A stretch of DNA of 64,000 nt from the NCBI GenBank assembly GCA_003162475.1, contig PMOI01000017.1, positions 1 to 64,000 on the forward strand, in the 5' to 3' direction. The translations under genes and the position numbers were made by a program. The DNA comes from Acidimicrobiaceae bacterium. GTDB lineage: Bacteria > Actinomycetota > Acidimicrobiia > Acidimicrobiales > RAAP-2. The notes below the pieces were generated by a model that did no database searches, was not told the DNA's origin, and was given only the letters and a program-made list of their open reading frames with translations. Shown one piece after another: positions 62,989 to 64,000 of this stretch (its first letter is position 1; each line of letters begins with the position of its first letter).

Positions 62989-64000
62989 TCAAGTCAGTAG
63001 CCGCCTTGGCTCCGCCTCATTGATCGAAATAGGCTCAGCGTCGGTAAGCAAGGTGGGCACTTTGAGCAGTGGTGTCACTGCGAGCACTAGCGCAGTGGGG
63101 ACGAGAACTACTTGCCACAGCCAATTCGGAACGTGAACGATGCTGTGGCTCAGTCCCCAGAGTGTCGATTCACACGTCAAGGCAACGACGATGATCCACA
63201 TCACTTTGTACAGGTGAACCCTGCGAACTGCGGCATCAAAGGCAGCGGATATGACCATTGCGCCAAGAAGAACGATCGGAATTGCGTGATAGAGGGGAAC
63301 CGTCCACGACGTCAGATTTGAGCTGAACCCGAGGTGAACGGGATTGAACGTCGCGGTCACCAGTGCGATCCAAGCTAGTAGAGGACCTCTGATTCGACCC
63401 ACCGCAACGTCGAGCACGAGAAGAGCAACGGCAACGGCCATGAAGTAGTAGCCAAAGAGGTTCTCCTCGAATATCAGACGGAGGGTAAGTGAGGTCGCAA
63501 TGAGAGAAATCAATGGGATCGAACTCAGCACGCGCGTGCCGAGTCGTCGCGACACCCACCAGGCAAACGCCATCGATGCCGCGACGGGAACGACACGTGA
63601 GATCTCGAAGAGAAGTGTGCCGTGCAGATTGGCCTCCCAGAGTACGGTCCCTCCCTTCGATTTAATATCGAGTCCCACGCGGCTGGAGCCGAGGAGTATC
63701 GTCTTCACCGCCCGTCCTGACGTGGCGACGATCAGAGGGACGTCAATCAGCGCAACGGCAAGTATCGCCCCGATGCCGAGCCTGATCCGACCCTGCGTCG
63801 GTGCGATGACGATCAAGGGAGCGATGACCAGAAGTGCGAACTGTTGCGAACAGAAGGCGAGTCCCAATAAGACACCAACCCAGAGCCATCGTTTCTTAAC
63901 GGAACACGCGACACCTCCCAAAATCAATCCCATCGCCAACAGGTCTTGAGGGTGGAAGTAAAGGGTAAGACAGTTCAGCACCGGTGGCGTGCCAGCAACC
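62989..64000 (-). CDS. Polytopic membrane protein, glycosyltransferase-87-like, 5' end beyond the window
   Basis: At least 336 residues; the frame stays open to the right edge (V-A-G-T-P-P-V-L-N-C-L... upstream of the GTG at 63981), so the start lies outside. About nine to ten membrane helices are visible. FHPQDLLAMGLILGGVA near the left part resembles the HP(D/E)-D-L-A-L region of GT-C/GT87 polyprenyl-phosphate-dependent mannosyltransferases, and the following alternation of helices fits. The catalytic Asp, normally near the true N-terminus, is not in view. Family assignment is therefore tentative. Confidence 0.6.
   Translation of the reverse strand, partial: VAGTPPVLNCLTLYFHPQDLLAMGLILGGVACSVKKRWLWVGVLLGLAFCSQQFALLVIAPLIVIAPTQGRIRLGIGAILAVALIDVPLIVATSGRAVKTILLGSSRVGLDIKSKGGTVLWEANLHGTLLFEISRVVPVAASMAFAWWVSRRLGTRVLSSIPLISLIATSLTLRLIFEENLFGYYFMAVAVALLVLDVAVGRIRGPLLAWIALVTATFNPVHLGFSSNLTSWTVPLYHAIPIVLLGAMVISAAFDAAVRRVHLYKVMWIIVVALTCESTLWGLSHSIVHVPNWLWQVVLVPTALVLAVTPLLKVPTLLTDAEPISINEAEPRRLLT

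Overview
The window looks like chromosomal DNA of a moderately GC-rich, Gram-positive-type actinobacterium. A member of the Acidimicrobiia is my best guess, but it is inference from gene style and not a measured assignment. The reasons are: many GTG and some TTG starts; tightly overlapping ATGA/GTGA gene junctions; a SipW-type signal peptidase beside a TasA-like secreted protein; two liv-type (branched-chain-amino-acid-like) ABC operons; and a type IV pilus locus without outer-membrane secretin genes in view. I see no rRNA, intact tRNA, CRISPR array or complete mobile element. One decayed transposase fragment lies near 1.4 kb. Layout: 1-13 kb is a cell-surface and secretion region. It holds a truncated PQQ-type beta-propeller protein, an IS remnant, a TasA-like protein with its SipW-like peptidase, a secreted propeller/fibronectin-III protein, a YfhO-like polytopic membrane protein, an HtrA-type protease and a 929-residue secreted protein with six InlB-type B repeats. 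13.2-20.2 kb is a membrane-lipid cluster: a phospholipase-D-family protein, then a coupled operon of PAP2 phosphatase, diacylglycerol-kinase-like lipid kinase, YihY/BrkB membrane protein, cardiolipin-synthase-like enzyme and a second PAP2 phosphatase. 20.2-31 kb is a minus-strand catabolic block. A complete liv-type transporter (livH-M-G-F-K) is followed by a CaiB/BaiF CoA-transferase, an HMG-CoA-lyase-like enzyme, an IclR regulator, and PrpD- and PrpB-family enzymes. This suggests uptake, CoA activation, cleavage and dehydration/lysis of a branched organic acid whose identity the sequence does not settle. 31.3-33.4 kb holds a methyltransferase and a TauE/SafE permease. 33.4-40.9 kb is a second liv-type block: a FAH-family hydrolase, binding protein, permease, a fused permease-ATPase, a second ATPase and a DUF1275 protein, with a divergent FadR-type GntR regulator. 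Matching AACYAATTTGGTT sites sit in front of both the FAH gene and the binding-protein gene. 41-48 kb carries an asparaginase, a 1115-residue PAS/GAF/EAL c-di-GMP phosphodiesterase, a luciferase-like oxidoreductase and a Fic protein with a degenerate active-site motif. 48.7-62.2 kb is a type IV pilus locus: pilB, pilC, a prepilin-like protein, a 26-codon coupled ORF, a 1999-residue prepilin-headed protein built of Ig-like repeats, a PilX-like protein, a major pilin and pilT. A DUF429 protein and a truncated polytopic glycosyltransferase-like gene close the window. The most striking item is the giant modular pilin at 53.3-59.3 kb. It appears to place a long repeat adhesin on a pilin scaffold inside a coupled pilus operon. 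Secondary items are the unresolved CoA-linked catabolic block, the shared GntR operators, the Fic protein with Gln in place of the catalytic His, and several long perfect inverted repeats.
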